DNA of 64,000 bases from Actinomycetes bacterium (GCA_021816935.1 JAKAWR010000003.1:191702-255701); one strand, 5' to 3'; positions 44,301-54,053 are shown, numbered from the stretch's first letter. A program made the numbers and translations. The notes: generated by a model from the sequence alone, not told the origin.

Positions 44301-45818
44301 TCAAGCCTCCGCCTTGAAGCTCGCCTTGAAGCTCTCGAGCGCCTCGACGAGCTTCACCTCATCGGGCAGCGTACCGTTCTCCCTGATCTGGGCAAGCACC
44401 TCGGGACGGCTCGCCCGGAGGTAGGCGAGCAGCTCCTGCTCGAACCGCCTCACGTCCGAAACGGGTATCGAGTCCACATACCCGTTCGTACCCGCGTACA
44501 CCACCACGACCTGCTCTTCAACCGGCATCGGGGCGTGCTGAGACTGCTTGAGCAGCTCGGTGAGCCGGTAACCACGCTCGAGCTGCGCCTGCGATACCTT
44601 GTCGAGGTCCGCCCCGAAGGTAGCGAAGGCCTCCAGCTCCCTGAACTGCGCGAGGTTGATCTTGAGCGTACCGGCCGTCGCTTTCATCGCCTTGATCTGC
44701 GCGTTGCCACCTACCCTGGAGACTGAGATGCCGACGTTCATGGCCGGGCGCACGCCAGCGTAAAACAGCTCCGACTCCAGGTAGACCTGGCCGTCGGTAA
44801 TCGAGATCACGTTCGTGGGTATATACGCTGAGACGTCGCCGGCTTTCGTCTCGATGATCGGCAACGCGGTCAACGATCCCCCGCCCATCGCGTCGGAGAG
44901 CCGTGCGGCTCGCTCCAGTAACCTCGAGTGGAGGTAGAAAACATCACCCGGGTACGCCTCGCGGCCCGGCGGGCGCCTGAGGAGTAGGGAGAGCTGCCTG
45001 TAGGCCTCGGCCTGTTTCGAGAGGTCGTCATAGATGATGAGGGCGTCCTCTCCGGCCTCCATCCAGTGCTGGCCCATTGCACAGCCGGCGTAGGGGGCGA
45101 GGTACTTGAACGGGGCCGCGTCCGACGCCGGAGCGGACACCACGACGGTGTAGTCCATCGCGCCGGCCTCCTTCAGTATCGCAACGGTCTGCGCTACAGA
45201 GGAGCCCTTCTGGCCGATCGCAACGTAGATGCACTTCACTCCCTGGCCGCGCTGGTTGATAATCGTGTCCACAGCAACCGTCGTCTTCCCGGTCTTGCGG
45301 TCGCCGATAATAAGCTCGCGCTGGCCGCGCCCTATCGGCGTCATCGAGTCGATCGCCTTGATCCCGGTCTGGAGCGGGACCGACACCGGCTGGCGATGTA
45401 CGACTCCCGGTGCCTGGACCTCCATCCTGCGCTGCGTGACGCCTGCAAGCGCTCCGGCGCCGTCAATGGGCTCGCCAAGTGCGTTGACCACGCGACCGAG
45501 AAGCTCGTCGCCCACAGGAACCGCCAGGATCCGGCCCGTCGATCTGACAATCTGATCCTCTTCGAGCCCGGAGTCGCTGCCGAGGATGACCGCTCCGATG
45601 AGCCCCTCTTCGAGGTTCAAAGCGAGCCCCTGGGTGCCATCCTCGAACTCGAGAAGTTCGTTCACCATTGCCCCCGGGAGCCCGGATATCCGGGCGACCC
45701 CGTCACCGACCTCTACAACCCTGCCGACCTCCTCCACCGAAGCGGCGGGCAACTCTCCCTCCAGATGCCTGCGCAGGGCATCCTCGATCTCCTTGGCGTC
45801 AATCAATAGATCTGCCAT
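44301..45818 (-). CDS. atpA: F1Fo ATP synthase alpha subunit
   Basis: A 505-residue non-catalytic nucleotide-binding subunit. Walker [15 protein letters not shown] (around 170-183), [20 protein letters not shown] and the alpha/beta signature [17 protein letters not shown] are present. The C-terminal ~10 residues extend past the usual end, as in mycobacteria. ATG 45818; AGGAGTG just upstream. It lies 13 bp after atpH. Confidence 0.97.
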   Translation of the reverse strand: MADLLIDAKEIEDALRRHLEGELPAASVEEVGRVVEVGDGVARISGLPGAMVNELLEFEDGTQGLALNLEEGLIGAVILGSDSGLEEDQIVRSTGRILAVPVGDELLGRVVNALGEPIDGAGALAGVTQRRMEVQAPGVVHRQPVSVPLQTGIKAIDSMTPIGRGQRELIIGDRKTGKTTVAVDTIINQRGQGVKCIYVAIGQKGSSVAQTVAILKEAGAMDYTVVVSAPASDAAPFKYLAPYAGCAMGQHWMEAGEDALIIYDDLSKQAEAYRQLSLLLRRPPGREAYPGDVFYLHSRLLERAARLSDAMGGGSLTALPIIETKAGDVSAYIPTNVISITDGQVYLESELFYAGVRPAMNVGISVSRVGGNAQIKAMKATAGTLKINLAQFRELEAFATFGADLDKVSQAQLERGYRLTELLKQSQHAPMPVEEQVVVVYAGTNGYVDSIPVSDVRRFEQELLAYLRASRPEVLAQIRENGTLPDEVKLVEALESFKASFKAEA

Positions 45819-45831
45819 CTGGTCACTCCTT

Positions 45832-46884
45832 TCAGTGGTCCGTCCCGCCCGGCACCCCGCTCCGGATCACCCGGTAGGCCGCCTCCTTGCCCATCAGCCG
45901 CTCTCCGAGCATCTCCAGGCGATGGCGCGCGCTCCCGTCCACGAGCAGATCGCCGATGCTCACGGTCACCCCGCCAAGCAGTTCCGGGTCCACGGTAACC
46001 TGGAGTTCCACCGGTTTACCGGCAATACTCGCAAGCACCTCGCTCAAGCCACCCCTCGCCCCCGGCGCCAGCTCCATACCCGACACGACCTTCGCCACAC
46101 GCCAGCCCCGTGCGGTGGCCACCACCTCGGCAAGCCACTCCAGGAGGCCGGCAAGGTCCCGCGCCTTTACGGAGAGGCTGTGGGTCGCGATTCGGATAAC
46201 TGCCGGCAGAGCCTTGCCCTCCAGTAGCCCGTGAACCAGTTTGCGGCGTGCCCAGAGCGGCACCGACACGTCTGCAAGCGCCGAGTGAAGCTTCCCCGAA
46301 GACGCCAGGATACGGCCGAAACGAAACAGCTGATCCTCTATCTCGGAGAGCGCCGAGGTATCGGACAGGCGATCCAGTATCCCGTCGCAATAACCCGAAA
46401 GATAGTTCAGCCCCTCGGACCTCGATAACCGTGACTCCTCCGCTTCGGCCAACGCTGCCATGACTCCCTCGCTGTCGCGACCATCCACCAGCCCCGCGAT
46501 CCAGTCGCACTCGCCCGCCAGAGCGGTCCACGCCTGCGCCACGCTGGCTGCCGGTTCCTTTACCACGGCCCGCGTCAGGATCGCCAACGCATCACCGTCA
46601 ATCTTCCCGGACAGCACATCCGAAAGGATTGCCGCTCGCGCGGGTGCTGAGGTCCCCTGGTCGGTCATCACGCGGGCGAGCCGGGCATTGACAGCCACGG
46701 CGTCCACTGCGGAGCGAAGATCGGAGGCCAGTGTCACAACCGCTTGGCGACCGGCAGCGTCCTCCAGGACGGCGTGGGCGTATCCCCTGGTGGCCGCCTT
46801 CAAGAAGCCTCCCCCAGCGGGTACGCTCGGGGGGCCTCCCGCTGCCCGTCTTGCCTGGTGCTCCCGTTGCCCGAACGCGGCCAT
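45832..46884 (-). CDS. atpH: F1Fo ATP synthase delta subunit, elongated
   Basis: A 350-residue peripheral-stalk subunit. The C-terminal part, [20 protein letters not shown] through [17 protein letters not shown], is the OSCP domain that joins the stalk to F1. The N-terminal half ([20 protein letters not shown] and on) also looks OSCP-like, as in the 270-residue actinobacterial delta. ATG 46884 chosen because it follows the atpF stop; longer frames overlap atpF and have Arg/Pro-rich shadow sequence. A short Pro/Gly-rich segment precedes FLKAAT. Separate from atpF, unlike the mycobacterial fusion. Confidence 0.88.
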   Translation of the reverse strand: MAAFGQREHQARRAAGGPPSVPAGGGFLKAATRGYAHAVLEDAAGRQAVVTLASDLRSAVDAVAVNARLARVMTDQGTSAPARAAILSDVLSGKIDGDALAILTRAVVKEPAASVAQAWTALAGECDWIAGLVDGRDSEGVMAALAEAEESRLSRSEGLNYLSGYCDGILDRLSDTSALSEIEDQLFRFGRILASSGKLHSALADVSVPLWARRKLVHGLLEGKALPAVIRIATHSLSVKARDLAGLLEWLAEVVATARGWRVAKVVSGMELAPGARGGLSEVLASIAGKPVELQVTVDPELLGGVTVSIGDLLVDGSARHRLEMLGERLMGKEAAYRVIRSGVPGGTDH

Positions 46885-46948
46885 GCAACCGGTCCATACT
46901 GCTTGGTCGTCATCGGAAGGTAGCCATCGTCGCTCATCGCAGCCGGTG

Positions 46949-47497
46949 TCAACTGGAGCTGGAGCTCGTGGCCGGCGTCTGCGCCCCGGACGAAGAGCGG
47001 GCACGGAAGGCCTCGACGGCTTCGGCCACGAGATCCTGGTGCAGAGCCGGATCGACCTCTCGGGCAACTACCCTCGCAGCCAGCGACATCGCCAGCTCGC
47101 CGACGCGCCCCGAGAGCTCCTCGGTCAGCCTTGCGCGTTCCCGGGCAATCTCGGTCTGGGCGTTGGCCACGATCCTCTCGAACTCCTCCTGGCCGCGCCG
47201 TTCCCCGCTTGCTTTGAGCTGCTCGGCGGTACGGCTTGCCTGGATGGCCAGCTCACGCGCCTCGCGCCTCGCCTCATCGAGTATGCCGTCACGCAGGCGG
47301 CGAGTCTCCTCCGCTTCGCGCTTGGCCTCGTCGGCAACGTTCAGCGAAGACTCGATCTGAGCCTGGCGCTTCTTGACCGCGCGATCGAGCGGGGGGAGTA
47401 TCCACTTTGCCAAGACCCCCAGCGTCAGGAGGAACGCCAGGACCTGTACGATCAGCGTCGCATTCGGAACGAGCAGGTTGGAAGCAAGGAGCTCCAT
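46949..47497 (-). CDS. atpF: F1Fo ATP synthase b subunit
   Basis: A 182-residue stator subunit: a membrane helix near the start (NATLIVQVLAFLLTLGVLAK), then a long charged coiled coil (KKRQAQIESSLNVADEAKRE to LSGRVGELAMSLAARVV). The Ser-rich tail is unconserved. ATG 47497, 21 bp after atpE. It holds F1 to Fo with delta. Confidence 0.93.
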   Translation of the reverse strand: MELLASNLLVPNATLIVQVLAFLLTLGVLAKWILPPLDRAVKKRQAQIESSLNVADEAKREAEETRRLRDGILDEARREARELAIQASRTAEQLKASGERRGQEEFERIVANAQTEIARERARLTEELSGRVGELAMSLAARVVAREVDPALHQDLVAEAVEAFRARSSSGAQTPATSSSSS

Positions 47498-47518
47498 CTC
47501 AGGCGCCTCGAGGCCGTA

Positions 47519-47788
47519 TCACTTCTTGTAAAGGGAGAAAACGAACAGCGCCATGAAAGCAAGATTGATGAAGTACATCGCCTCCACCAAACCCACCGTC
47601 AGGAACATAATCGTGAAGAGCCTGCCCTGCGCCTCAGGCTGGCGGGCCACTCCGGCGATCGTCTGGCTGCCCGCGAGACCGTCACCGATTGCGGCCCCGA
47701 TGGCGCCACCGCCGAGAGCAAGTCCACCTCCTATCATTGCTCCGGCCAGCTTGATCGCCTCGGCCTCGCTACCGCTTGTCGCAGCCAT
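47519..47788 (-). CDS. atpE: F1Fo ATP synthase c subunit, Met variant
   Basis: An 89-residue two-helix proteolipid of the rotor ring. The loop [12 protein letters not shown] (48-59) is classical. Helix 2 has the proton carrier Glu69 in [19 protein letters not shown], and helix 1 has [10 protein letters not shown] with Asp36. The sodium signature (ES) is absent, so it is proton-driven. Position 71, which is Ala63 in M. tuberculosis, is Met (ATG at 47576-47578 on the reverse strand). A Met there occurs in M. xenopi and is tied to natural bedaquiline resistance. ATG 47788; ribosome site AGGAGTGAC upstream. Confidence 0.97.
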   Translation of the reverse strand: MAATSGSEAEAIKLAGAMIGGGLALGGGAIGAAIGDGLAGSQTIAGVARQPEAQGRLFTIMFLTVGLVEAMYFINLAFMALFVFSLYKK

Positions 47789-48064
47789 CAGTCACTCCTT
47801 TTCCTGGGAACATCAGCGGGTACGGGTTCCGCTTCTGTTCTTGGTCCGATAAACCTACCTGGTGGCGGGGTATGCCGCCGCCCTCCTCGGCCACGCTTCG
47901 CCATTCCTTTACCCGCTCGAAGGTTCCCCGGACCATCGAGCCGCCGGACACCAACGAATCGTGGCTACGCCGCTGTTCTTCCTCTCGACGGTTCGCCGGA
48001 CCATCTCACCTCCAACGTGCGTAAGTAATATATGCCCGAGCCCGCTACGCGTGCAAATTCCCGC
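47789..48064. other. 276-bp spacer inside the atp operon with a direct repeat
   Basis: The gap between atpB and atpE is long for this operon. It contains CTCGAAGGTTCCCCGGACCATC (47916-47937) repeated at 47984-48005 with two differences. No coding region is convincing. A second promoter or an mRNA processing site before atpE could explain it, as c subunits are made in excess. Confidence 0.4.
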
Positions 48065-48820
48065 TCAGTGACCGGCCTCCATTGCCATCCCAAAGTAGAG
48101 GATGGTGAGCAGGGCGAAAATGAACGCCTGGATTATGCCGATGCCCATGTCGAAGACTTTCCAGGCGGTCGCCACGGGAACCGACAGCGGCAGGAAGAAG
48201 AGCGGGAGAGCGCCGATGAGCGTCAGCATCAGCCCACCTGCGAACATGTTCCCGAAGAGACGGAGGGGGAGGGTGAAGAGCTTCGCTATCTCCTCTATCA
48301 GGTTGATCGGGAAGAGCGCCTTGTACGGCTTGAAGTAGTGCGAAACGTAGCCCTTTACGCCCCTTGCCCTGACCGAGGCTATGTGGACCAGGATAATGAC
48401 CACAAGGGCATAGGCGAACGTCGTGTCGACGTCTGCGGTAGGGGCGACAAAGATATCGGGCTTCACTACGTTCGGCAATACGTCAACCCAGTTCTCTATC
48501 AAGATAAGCAGGAACAGGCAGATGGCCAGCGGCACAATGGCAGCGCCTCTGGACCCGACCGATCCCTCCACCTGACCCCGCGTCTGATCGACGAGCGCCT
48601 CCCAGAACACCTGGATCCGCCCCGGCACGCCACTCGTAACCCGCGCTCGGAGAACGAAGCCGAGCGTTAGGACCACTGCAATTGCGATCCCGGTTGCCCA
48701 CAGGGTATCCAGGTTGAGCGCGATGCCCCCGATCCTCCTGACGACGTGCTGACCCACTTCGATGTCGACCGCAAGGATGGAGCCGAACGCGCGACCGGCC
48801 GCGAGCCCCGCGAACATCAC
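48065..48820 (-). CDS. atpB: F1Fo ATP synthase a subunit
   Basis: A 251-residue polytopic Fo subunit forming the proton half-channels. The essential Arg is in FTLPLRLFGNMFAGGLMLTL (around 180); the last helices carry IIQAFIFALLTILYFGMA. The ATG at 48820 overlaps the stop of the upstream AtpI-like gene by 4 bp. Length is normal for actinobacteria. Confidence 0.95.
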   Translation of the reverse strand: MMFAGLAAGRAFGSILAVDIEVGQHVVRRIGGIALNLDTLWATGIAIAVVLTLGFVLRARVTSGVPGRIQVFWEALVDQTRGQVEGSVGSRGAAIVPLAICLFLLILIENWVDVLPNVVKPDIFVAPTADVDTTFAYALVVIILVHIASVRARGVKGYVSHYFKPYKALFPINLIEEIAKLFTLPLRLFGNMFAGGLMLTLIGALPLFFLPLSVPVATAWKVFDMGIGIIQAFIFALLTILYFGMAMEAGH

Positions 48821-49455
48821 GCCGGATCTCCCTGGGCCTTCAACTCTCTGATGAGCACGACGAAGAGGTTAGCAACAAACATCAGCTCGAACAAAGCCAC
48901 TCCGGCGAGGACCCCGGCACCGAGCGGTGGTTCAAGAAGGAGGAGGCCAACCCCGATGGCCGTGACGGCCCCGAGGCGGCCGAATGTGCCGAGCGGCATC
49001 CTGTGGCCCTGCCCGGAGGGCCACACCGATCTCCAGATCCCACCGGTCGCCCTATCGTCGTCTTCGTCGGCGTCGCCATCGCCGCCACCTGCATCGCTGC
49101 CACCAACCGTGGCGCTCTCACCCCACATCTCGCGCGCTCTCCCGCTGGCACCGTTCCCGTTGCTCCCGCCGGTCCCCTCGGCGGCGTCCCCGCCAGTACC
49201 GTCGACCTCGTCCGGCGACCTGCCATGTCGTATCTCCGTGGCAAGCGCCGCCCCCTTCCCCGCCGAGCGCATGGTCATCCTCAGGTTGACGACACCGACA
49301 AGCATCCCCAAGCAGCCCCCGGCCCCTGCCCACACCCAACCCATAAGGGAAAGCACGAGCAACCCGGCGGCACCAACCGTAATGGCGCCGAGCGCGGTGC
49401 GGCGCGCCACGCGTGACACGTCCGCCAGCGCCATCATCGACAACGCATCCTTCAC
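48817..49455 (-). CDS. atpI: ATP synthase subunit I-like membrane protein
   Basis: A 212-residue membrane protein at the head of the atp operon. Helices 1 and 2 are TALGAITVGAAGLLVLSLMG and GAGGCLGMLVGVVNL. Helices 3 and 4 follow at about 155-200 (LGAVTAIGVGLLLLEPPLGA, LFELMFVANLFVVLI). Between them is a ~75-residue Gly/Asp/Ser-rich insertion not typical of AtpI. Position and topology support a role in assembling the c ring; sequence similarity is weak. Overlaps atpB by 4 bp. Confidence 0.65.
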   Translation of the reverse strand: MKDALSMMALADVSRVARRTALGAITVGAAGLLVLSLMGWVWAGAGGCLGMLVGVVNLRMTMRSAGKGAALATEIRHGRSPDEVDGTGGDAAEGTGGSNGNGASGRAREMWGESATVGGSDAGGGDGDADEDDDRATGGIWRSVWPSGQGHRMPLGTFGRLGAVTAIGVGLLLLEPPLGAGVLAGVALFELMFVANLFVVLIRELKAQGDPA

Positions 49456-49957
49456 TGGTGCCTAACCACTCCGGTATACAATCCTCATGCCTCGTTCTCG
49501 GGCGGCGCGGGCGTCGCAGGCAATGGCGACCCAACAGATGTGGGCGCGCCAGTGGCCGCATTCACCCGGCCGTCGCTACGCCGGCACGATTGTAGCGTCC
49601 GCGGCACCACCCCTTCCAAGTGGAAAAGTCAATCCGCTCCCACCGGGCAAGGCGGGATCGCCGTCGGGTGCATGAGCCGTCCCGGCTAATACGACTTTCC
49701 CGGTTCCGACGAGGAGGGCCCGACCTGACGATGTCTCCGTTTCAGTAACGGAGCATCGAGCTACTCGACGCCTCGAAGAGAGCGCCGCGGCGGGCGGCAC
49801 AGGGACCGCTCGCCCGCCGCCGGGATCACCGCCACAGCGACCGTCACCGCCGCGATGCGCCGCGGTCCTCCTGCCATGCAACGGACTCTACACGGTGCCT
49901 CTCGCAGGCGCTCGGCTAACCGGGAAGGGCTCTCCGTTTAGAGCTGCCCGGACGGGG
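49456..49957. other. 502-bp region upstream of the atp operon
   Basis: On the minus strand, TATACC with upstream GAGGATTG (49471-49484) could be a -10 for the atp operon, about 20 nt before the ATG. This would be a short leader and is tentative. A 14-bp direct repeat CCGGATAGCCCCGT flanks the stop of the SDR gene at about 49953-49990. The small frames seen are Arg/Gly-rich and unlikely to be genes. Confidence 0.35.
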
Positions 49958-50827
49958 CTATCCGGCGTGCGATCCGAACGGGGCTATCCGGGACACCACC
50001 CGGGAGGCAAGGGCAAGATACGCTCGCGGAGAGATCCTGTGAAGCACCCACACCGGGACGACGTGCATGGGGATCGAGACGACGATCGATCTAGGGCGCC
50101 TCAGAGCGGAGAGAACGTCCGCTGCGACCCGCTCGGGTGCCGCTCCCCTGCGAGAGAAGAACCTCCCGGCCCGGGAATGAACCGCTTCGGCGTGGCCGCT
50201 GAACACCGACGCCGCGACTATGCCGGTGTCGACCACTCCGGGACAGACCGCGGTCACCCGCACGCCTCGTTTCCGCAACTCGACATCGAGAGCCTCGGCC
50301 ATCCCCACGAGCGCGAACTTGGTCGTGGTGTAGGGCGCCAACCCCGCAAGCGGCACGAGCCCCAGGCCCGACGCAGTGATGACGACATGGCCGGTCCCCC
50401 GTTCAAGCATGCCCGGTACGAACGCATGCACGCCTGCGACGACCCCCCACAGGTTCACGTCCAGCACCCGGCGCCACTGCTCCATGGTGATGTCCTCGAT
50501 CCGGCCTGCATGGCCAATGCCCGCGTTGAGATGCACCACATCTACCCTGCCTTCCTCTGACAGGATCCCGGTTGCGAGCGCTTCCACGGCGTCGGCGTCG
50601 GAACAGTCGAGAACGTGGGCAGACGCGGTACCGTTGTCCCGGCGGATGCCCGCCACGACGTCCTCACAGCGCTGCCCATCTATGTCGACGACGTGGACCC
50701 TGGCCCCCTCCCGTGCGAGGAGCAGCGCGGTGGCCCTACCGATCCCCGAACCCGCTCCGGTAACTACCGCCACCTTCCCTGCGAGGCGGTCCGTGCCCGA
50801 CCGCGGCCGGCCCCGGCGACCCGTCAT
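49958..50827 (-). CDS. short-chain dehydrogenase/reductase
   Basis: A 289-residue NAD(P)-dependent oxidoreductase. Features are the cofactor motif VVTGAGSGIGRATALLLARE (about 22-41), LNAGIG as the NAG motif, ITASGLG with the catalytic Ser, and YTTTKFALVGMAEAL with Tyr and Lys. The C-terminal ~70 residues resemble those SDRs acting on lipid or ketone substrates (VVSIPMHVVPVWVLHRISPR). ATG 50827 overlaps the upstream acetoacetate decarboxylase-like gene by 4 bp. Part of a tight three-gene operon; substrate unknown. Confidence 0.9.
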   Translation of the reverse strand: MTGRRGRPRSGTDRLAGKVAVVTGAGSGIGRATALLLAREGARVHVVDIDGQRCEDVVAGIRRDNGTASAHVLDCSDADAVEALATGILSEEGRVDVVHLNAGIGHAGRIEDITMEQWRRVLDVNLWGVVAGVHAFVPGMLERGTGHVVITASGLGLVPLAGLAPYTTTKFALVGMAEALDVELRKRGVRVTAVCPGVVDTGIVAASVFSGHAEAVHSRAGRFFSRRGAAPERVAADVLSALRRPRSIVVSIPMHVVPVWVLHRISPRAYLALASRVVSRIAPFGSHAG

Positions 50828-51777
50828 AGCTGGAGATCGGTCCCCGAGGGGCCACCGGTGTCTGCAAAGGATCCGAACGCCGGTGGTGGGGCCGGAGGCG
50901 ACGAGGGCGGCATGAGATGCGGAACAGTGGGAGATGGAGCGGGCGACGCGGAAGTTGGCGTAGGAGCCGAGGACGGCGCTGAATAAGACTGCACGCCGAT
51001 CGACTCCCCGGTCTGCACGCGGCTCTCCGAACGGACCACCTTGCCACCCGCCAAGCGCATGTCGAACTCCATGTACGTTGACGCGATCATCGTCCCCACG
51101 CCAAGCCGGTGTATCGGGTCGATCTCCGACGGCGAGTCGTAGGTGAGCGACCCCGGACCCGTAAAGATGAGCTCGTCGCCGGCACCGTCGCGATGCAGAG
51201 CGATCTCGCTGGACCACTCGACCAGCTCGTGGACAAGCATCCCTCCGGGAGGTGCGGGGATATGGCGTAGCGAGAAGAAGGGGGTCCCGGGAGCAAGCAC
51301 CGCCTGCACGACCGCCGGATCAAGGCGCGCAGAAGGTTTCACCGTCAACGTCGCAAGGCGCTTGCCCGCAGGTCGCTCAATCGTCCCCTGTACCACGTCG
51401 TAGGCGTCTGCCAGCTCTATCGCAGCAAGCTTCTTCGGTGCCCCCAGGACCTCGCGCCCCGCCGCCATCGCCGCATCACCGGTCACGTAAATGTAGGGAA
51501 TGTACATGCCGACGCGGCCATCATCCGCAATCACCTGGACGAACGTGGTGAGCTCCGCGTAGCGCCCGATGGTCGAGCCCCCGTACTCGGCGATCATGAC
51601 CATACCGATCGGCTCCGGACTCGCAGGCCCGAGCCCTTCCGGGATGAGCCGCGTCACCTCGCCAGTGACCGTGAAAACAGCGGTCAGCGCTCTGCAGTTC
51701 CAGTATTCGACCCCACGAACGGGGTCTATATCGTAGAGCGGTGCATCGATCGGCATCCCTCTCGTCTCGTCGTTCAT
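50824..51777 (-). CDS. acetoacetate decarboxylase family protein
   Basis: A 317-residue protein with the ADC fold. GMVMIAEYGGSTIGRYAEL (58-76), MYIPYIYVTGDAAMAAGREV and LGAPKKLA contain the family core, with the Schiff-base lysine in the PKK pair (around 115). FFSLRHIPAP and GPGSLTYDSPSEIDPIHRLG follow. Classical ADC makes acetone from acetoacetate; relatives act as aldolase-dehydratases, so the reaction is open. The last 45 residues are a Pro/Ser-rich tail. Its ATG overlaps the stop of the acyl-CoA dehydrogenase gene by 4 bp, and its stop overlaps the SDR. Confidence 0.82.
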   Translation of the reverse strand: MNDETRGMPIDAPLYDIDPVRGVEYWNCRALTAVFTVTGEVTRLIPEGLGPASPEPIGMVMIAEYGGSTIGRYAELTTFVQVIADDGRVGMYIPYIYVTGDAAMAAGREVLGAPKKLAAIELADAYDVVQGTIERPAGKRLATLTVKPSARLDPAVVQAVLAPGTPFFSLRHIPAPPGGMLVHELVEWSSEIALHRDGAGDELIFTGPGSLTYDSPSEIDPIHRLGVGTMIASTYMEFDMRLAGGKVVRSESRVQTGESIGVQSYSAPSSAPTPTSASPAPSPTVPHLMPPSSPPAPPPAFGSFADTGGPSGTDLQL

Positions 51778-53132
51778 TGTCGCTTCACCTCCTGTGCCGC
51801 CATGACGCCCTGTGGATTGTAGGTCTCCTTCTCGTAGTTGTCTACGAGGTCGCGGGCCGCGTCGAGGCTCAGCACCTCGAGCGTTCCGTCCTCGATGAGC
51901 AGGCTGCGAGCATCCCGGAAAAGCTTCTCCGTCAGCGACTCTCCGCTCAGACCATAGGCACCGCAGATCTGCACCGCATCATGCGCCACCTCGTATGCGA
52001 TCCGCTTGGCATAGACCTGTGCGGCCCTCGTATGGCGGGGCGAAGCAAGGGGAACGCCGGTTGCGGCGTTGGCACGAACATGCGTGATTGCCTGGCGGGC
52101 ATACGCGCGCGCCGTCTCCACTTTCTCGAACATCGAGTAGAGCGTCAGCTGGACGTTCTTGTGGTTCGCGATGACCGTTCCGCCCTGGATGCGGGTGCGA
52201 GCATACGCGAGCGCCTCCTCGAACGCCGCCCGAGCCACGCCGACGGCGATACTCGCCACCGAGACGCTGGTCGCGCAGAGAAGCTGATCGACGAAGACGG
52301 GATAGAAGGGTCCGGCCGGCACGAGAACATGGTCACCCGGCACATGAACGCCATCGAAAAAGAGCGCGCCCTGCGGATCGTCCCGGGCACCGAGCATGTC
52401 GATCGGCGGCCCCCGTCGCACGCCCGGCAGATCGAGCGGCACAAAGAAGAGCATACCGTCCTCGAAGCGCGTACCGCCGGCAAGCTGCGCATGCAGCGCA
52501 CAGTGGGTGGCCGTCGGCGCGGAGCTCAACCATGGGGATTTCTGGCCGGTAAGGATCCAGCCGTCGCCGACCGGTTCAGCCACGACCTGCTGGTGACCCG
52601 GATCGCCCATGGAACGGTCGCGAAGCCATGCAATCCCGTCGCTCCCGTGGTCCGGCTCCGTAGCGCCCCAGCAACCGTGAAACGACACGCCGCCGCTCGG
52701 CGCTCCACCCGCCAGCCAGCGGGGCATGACCGACTCCTTCAGGCTGGGCACGGCGAACTTCGCAACGAGGATGAACGGCAGAGCGCCCACGGCCAGTGCG
52801 GTCGCAAGGCCGAGGCTCCCCCAGCCAAGCTCTTCGAGAAGGATCGACTGCGCTACAGCTGACGGGCCGGGTGGTTCGGAGGGGCCTGGTAATTCGGATG
52901 ACCCGGACGGCTCGGGCGGCCCGATCAGCTGGTGGTAGCCCAGCTCGTGAAAGCGCTCTATTACGCCGAAATAGGGCGATCCTGGTTCGGCGCGGCCTGC
53001 GGGGGCCATGCGGTCGAGGACTCGTGCAGCTGGCCTCACGATCTCTTCCGCGAAACGGTGAGCCGCTTCCTTGAGGATTCTCTCCTCCTCGCCCAGCCGG
53101 GATATCTCGGGATAAGTCGCCACCGTACCCAT
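51774..53132 (-). CDS. acyl-CoA dehydrogenase family protein
   Basis: A 452-residue flavoenzyme. It has FAEEIVRPAARVLDRMAP at the start, GCWGATEPDHGSDGIAW and LTGQKSPWLSSAPTATHCAL in the middle domain, ADQIRGAYGLSGES-like helices near the end and EDGTLEVL at the catalytic Glu position. The N-terminal domain contains a Pro/Ser/Glu repeat insertion (PEPSGSSELPGPSEPPGPS) at about 80-100. ATG 53132 with GGTGGAG upstream; residues upstream of it are not conserved. First gene of the coupled ACAD/ADC-like/SDR operon, so these act on one pathway, perhaps degradation of a branched or aromatic side chain. Confidence 0.83.
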   Translation of the reverse strand: MGTVATYPEISRLGEEERILKEAAHRFAEEIVRPAARVLDRMAPAGRAEPGSPYFGVIERFHELGYHQLIGPPEPSGSSELPGPSEPPGPSAVAQSILLEELGWGSLGLATALAVGALPFILVAKFAVPSLKESVMPRWLAGGAPSGGVSFHGCWGATEPDHGSDGIAWLRDRSMGDPGHQQVVAEPVGDGWILTGQKSPWLSSAPTATHCALHAQLAGGTRFEDGMLFFVPLDLPGVRRGPPIDMLGARDDPQGALFFDGVHVPGDHVLVPAGPFYPVFVDQLLCATSVSVASIAVGVARAAFEEALAYARTRIQGGTVIANHKNVQLTLYSMFEKVETARAYARQAITHVRANAATGVPLASPRHTRAAQVYAKRIAYEVAHDAVQICGAYGLSGESLTEKLFRDARSLLIEDGTLEVLSLDAARDLVDNYEKETYNPQGVMAAQEVKRQ

Positions 53133-53239
53133 TCTCCACCTGTAGCAGGTCTGGGCGCAAGACGAGGGGGGTAACGGGGGCTTGGCGCGTTCGGGGCGAA
53201 ATCCCGCAACCGCGGCCCCATTTATGCAACACTGTGCGA

Positions 53240-53731
53240 ATGGCACCACCCGGCTGGAAGAGCCTTTGGCACAAGCATCCCGGGGTACGGTCCGGCAACG
53301 AGCTGACAATCGGCGAGCGCGCGGCTGACCGGATGCGCAACGTGATGGGATCCTGGCCCTTTGTATTCTCCTTTTTCGCGGTGATGATTGCGTGGGCCGT
53401 GATCAACACGCTCATACTTCAGCACGTACTCCATCACAAGGCCTTCGACCCCTACCCGTACATCCTCCTGAATCTTTTCCTTTCGATGCTTGCCGGTGTC
53501 CAGGCCGCGGCACTTCTCATCGCCGCCAAGCGGGCTGATGCCATCTCCTCCGAAGTGGCCCTTCACACCGAGAAGAACACCGACGACATCAAGCTGCTCA
53601 TCCAGGAGAACACGACGCTCACCGAACAGGTGAAGAGGAACACCGACCTCCTCGACGAGATCCACCGTCACGTAGCGAGTATTTCCGACAAGCTCGACGC
53701 AGGACCGTCGCATCCGAAGCCTGCCGGCTGA
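53240..53731 (+). CDS. DUF1003 membrane protein
   Basis: A 163-residue protein with two membrane helices in the conserved DUF1003 core: GSWPFVFSFFAVMIAWAVIN (about 37-57) then FDPYPYILLNLFLSMLAGVQ (around 68-88), followed by AAKRADAISSEVALHTEKNT. The C-terminal half is a coiled coil (TTLTEQVKRNTDLLDEIHRH). Function unknown; members occur widely. ATG 53240 (a GTG two codons earlier is possible). Divergent from the acyl-CoA dehydrogenase. Confidence 0.85.
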   Translation: MAPPGWKSLWHKHPGVRSGNELTIGERAADRMRNVMGSWPFVFSFFAVMIAWAVINTLILQHVLHHKAFDPYPYILLNLFLSMLAGVQAAALLIAAKRADAISSEVALHTEKNTDDIKLLIQENTTLTEQVKRNTDLLDEIHRHVASISDKLDAGPSHPKPAG

Positions 53732-54053
53732 TCGCACTGCCGGCGGAGCATCCCCGCCGGCACTCCACCGCTTTCCCTGGTGCCAGGCCCGCTTCCCGAG
53801 GTCTTCTACCTGGGAGCCGAGGACTGGCCGTTGTGTACCGCCACGCGTTAGCCTCTCATCATGGCACTGAGCCGCTTCGGCACCGCCAACGCGTTCACCG
53901 CTGCCATCTGCATCGTCACCGGCGAACAACCCGCTGCCGTGTGTAACTCGCCCGGCGCCACGGCGATTGCCAGGGCCCTCGGCCTCTGACGGCCTGCCGG
54001 ACTTGACCAGGATCCCGTTATCCCGTACTAACACGGCAAGGTGACCGCCCGGA
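53732..54053. other. 322-bp intergenic region, nothing supported
   Basis: It lies between the DUF1003 gene and the MBOAT gene on the plus strand. A CTGCCGGCGGAGCATCCCCG-CCGGCACTC stretch right after the DUF1003 stop can fold into a modest hairpin and may terminate it. A 42-codon frame at 53861-53989 has no ribosome site. No RNA gene seen. Confidence 0.4.

Noticed and set aside
49576..49881. Possible 101-residue minus-strand gene before the atp operon
   Set aside because: Composition is Gly/Arg/Ala-rich without motifs, no ribosome site, and it lies in promoter space.
53861..53989. 42-codon plus-strand frame before the MBOAT gene
   Set aside because: No ribosome site, no similarity recognised, and the opposite strand gives an equally plausible frame.
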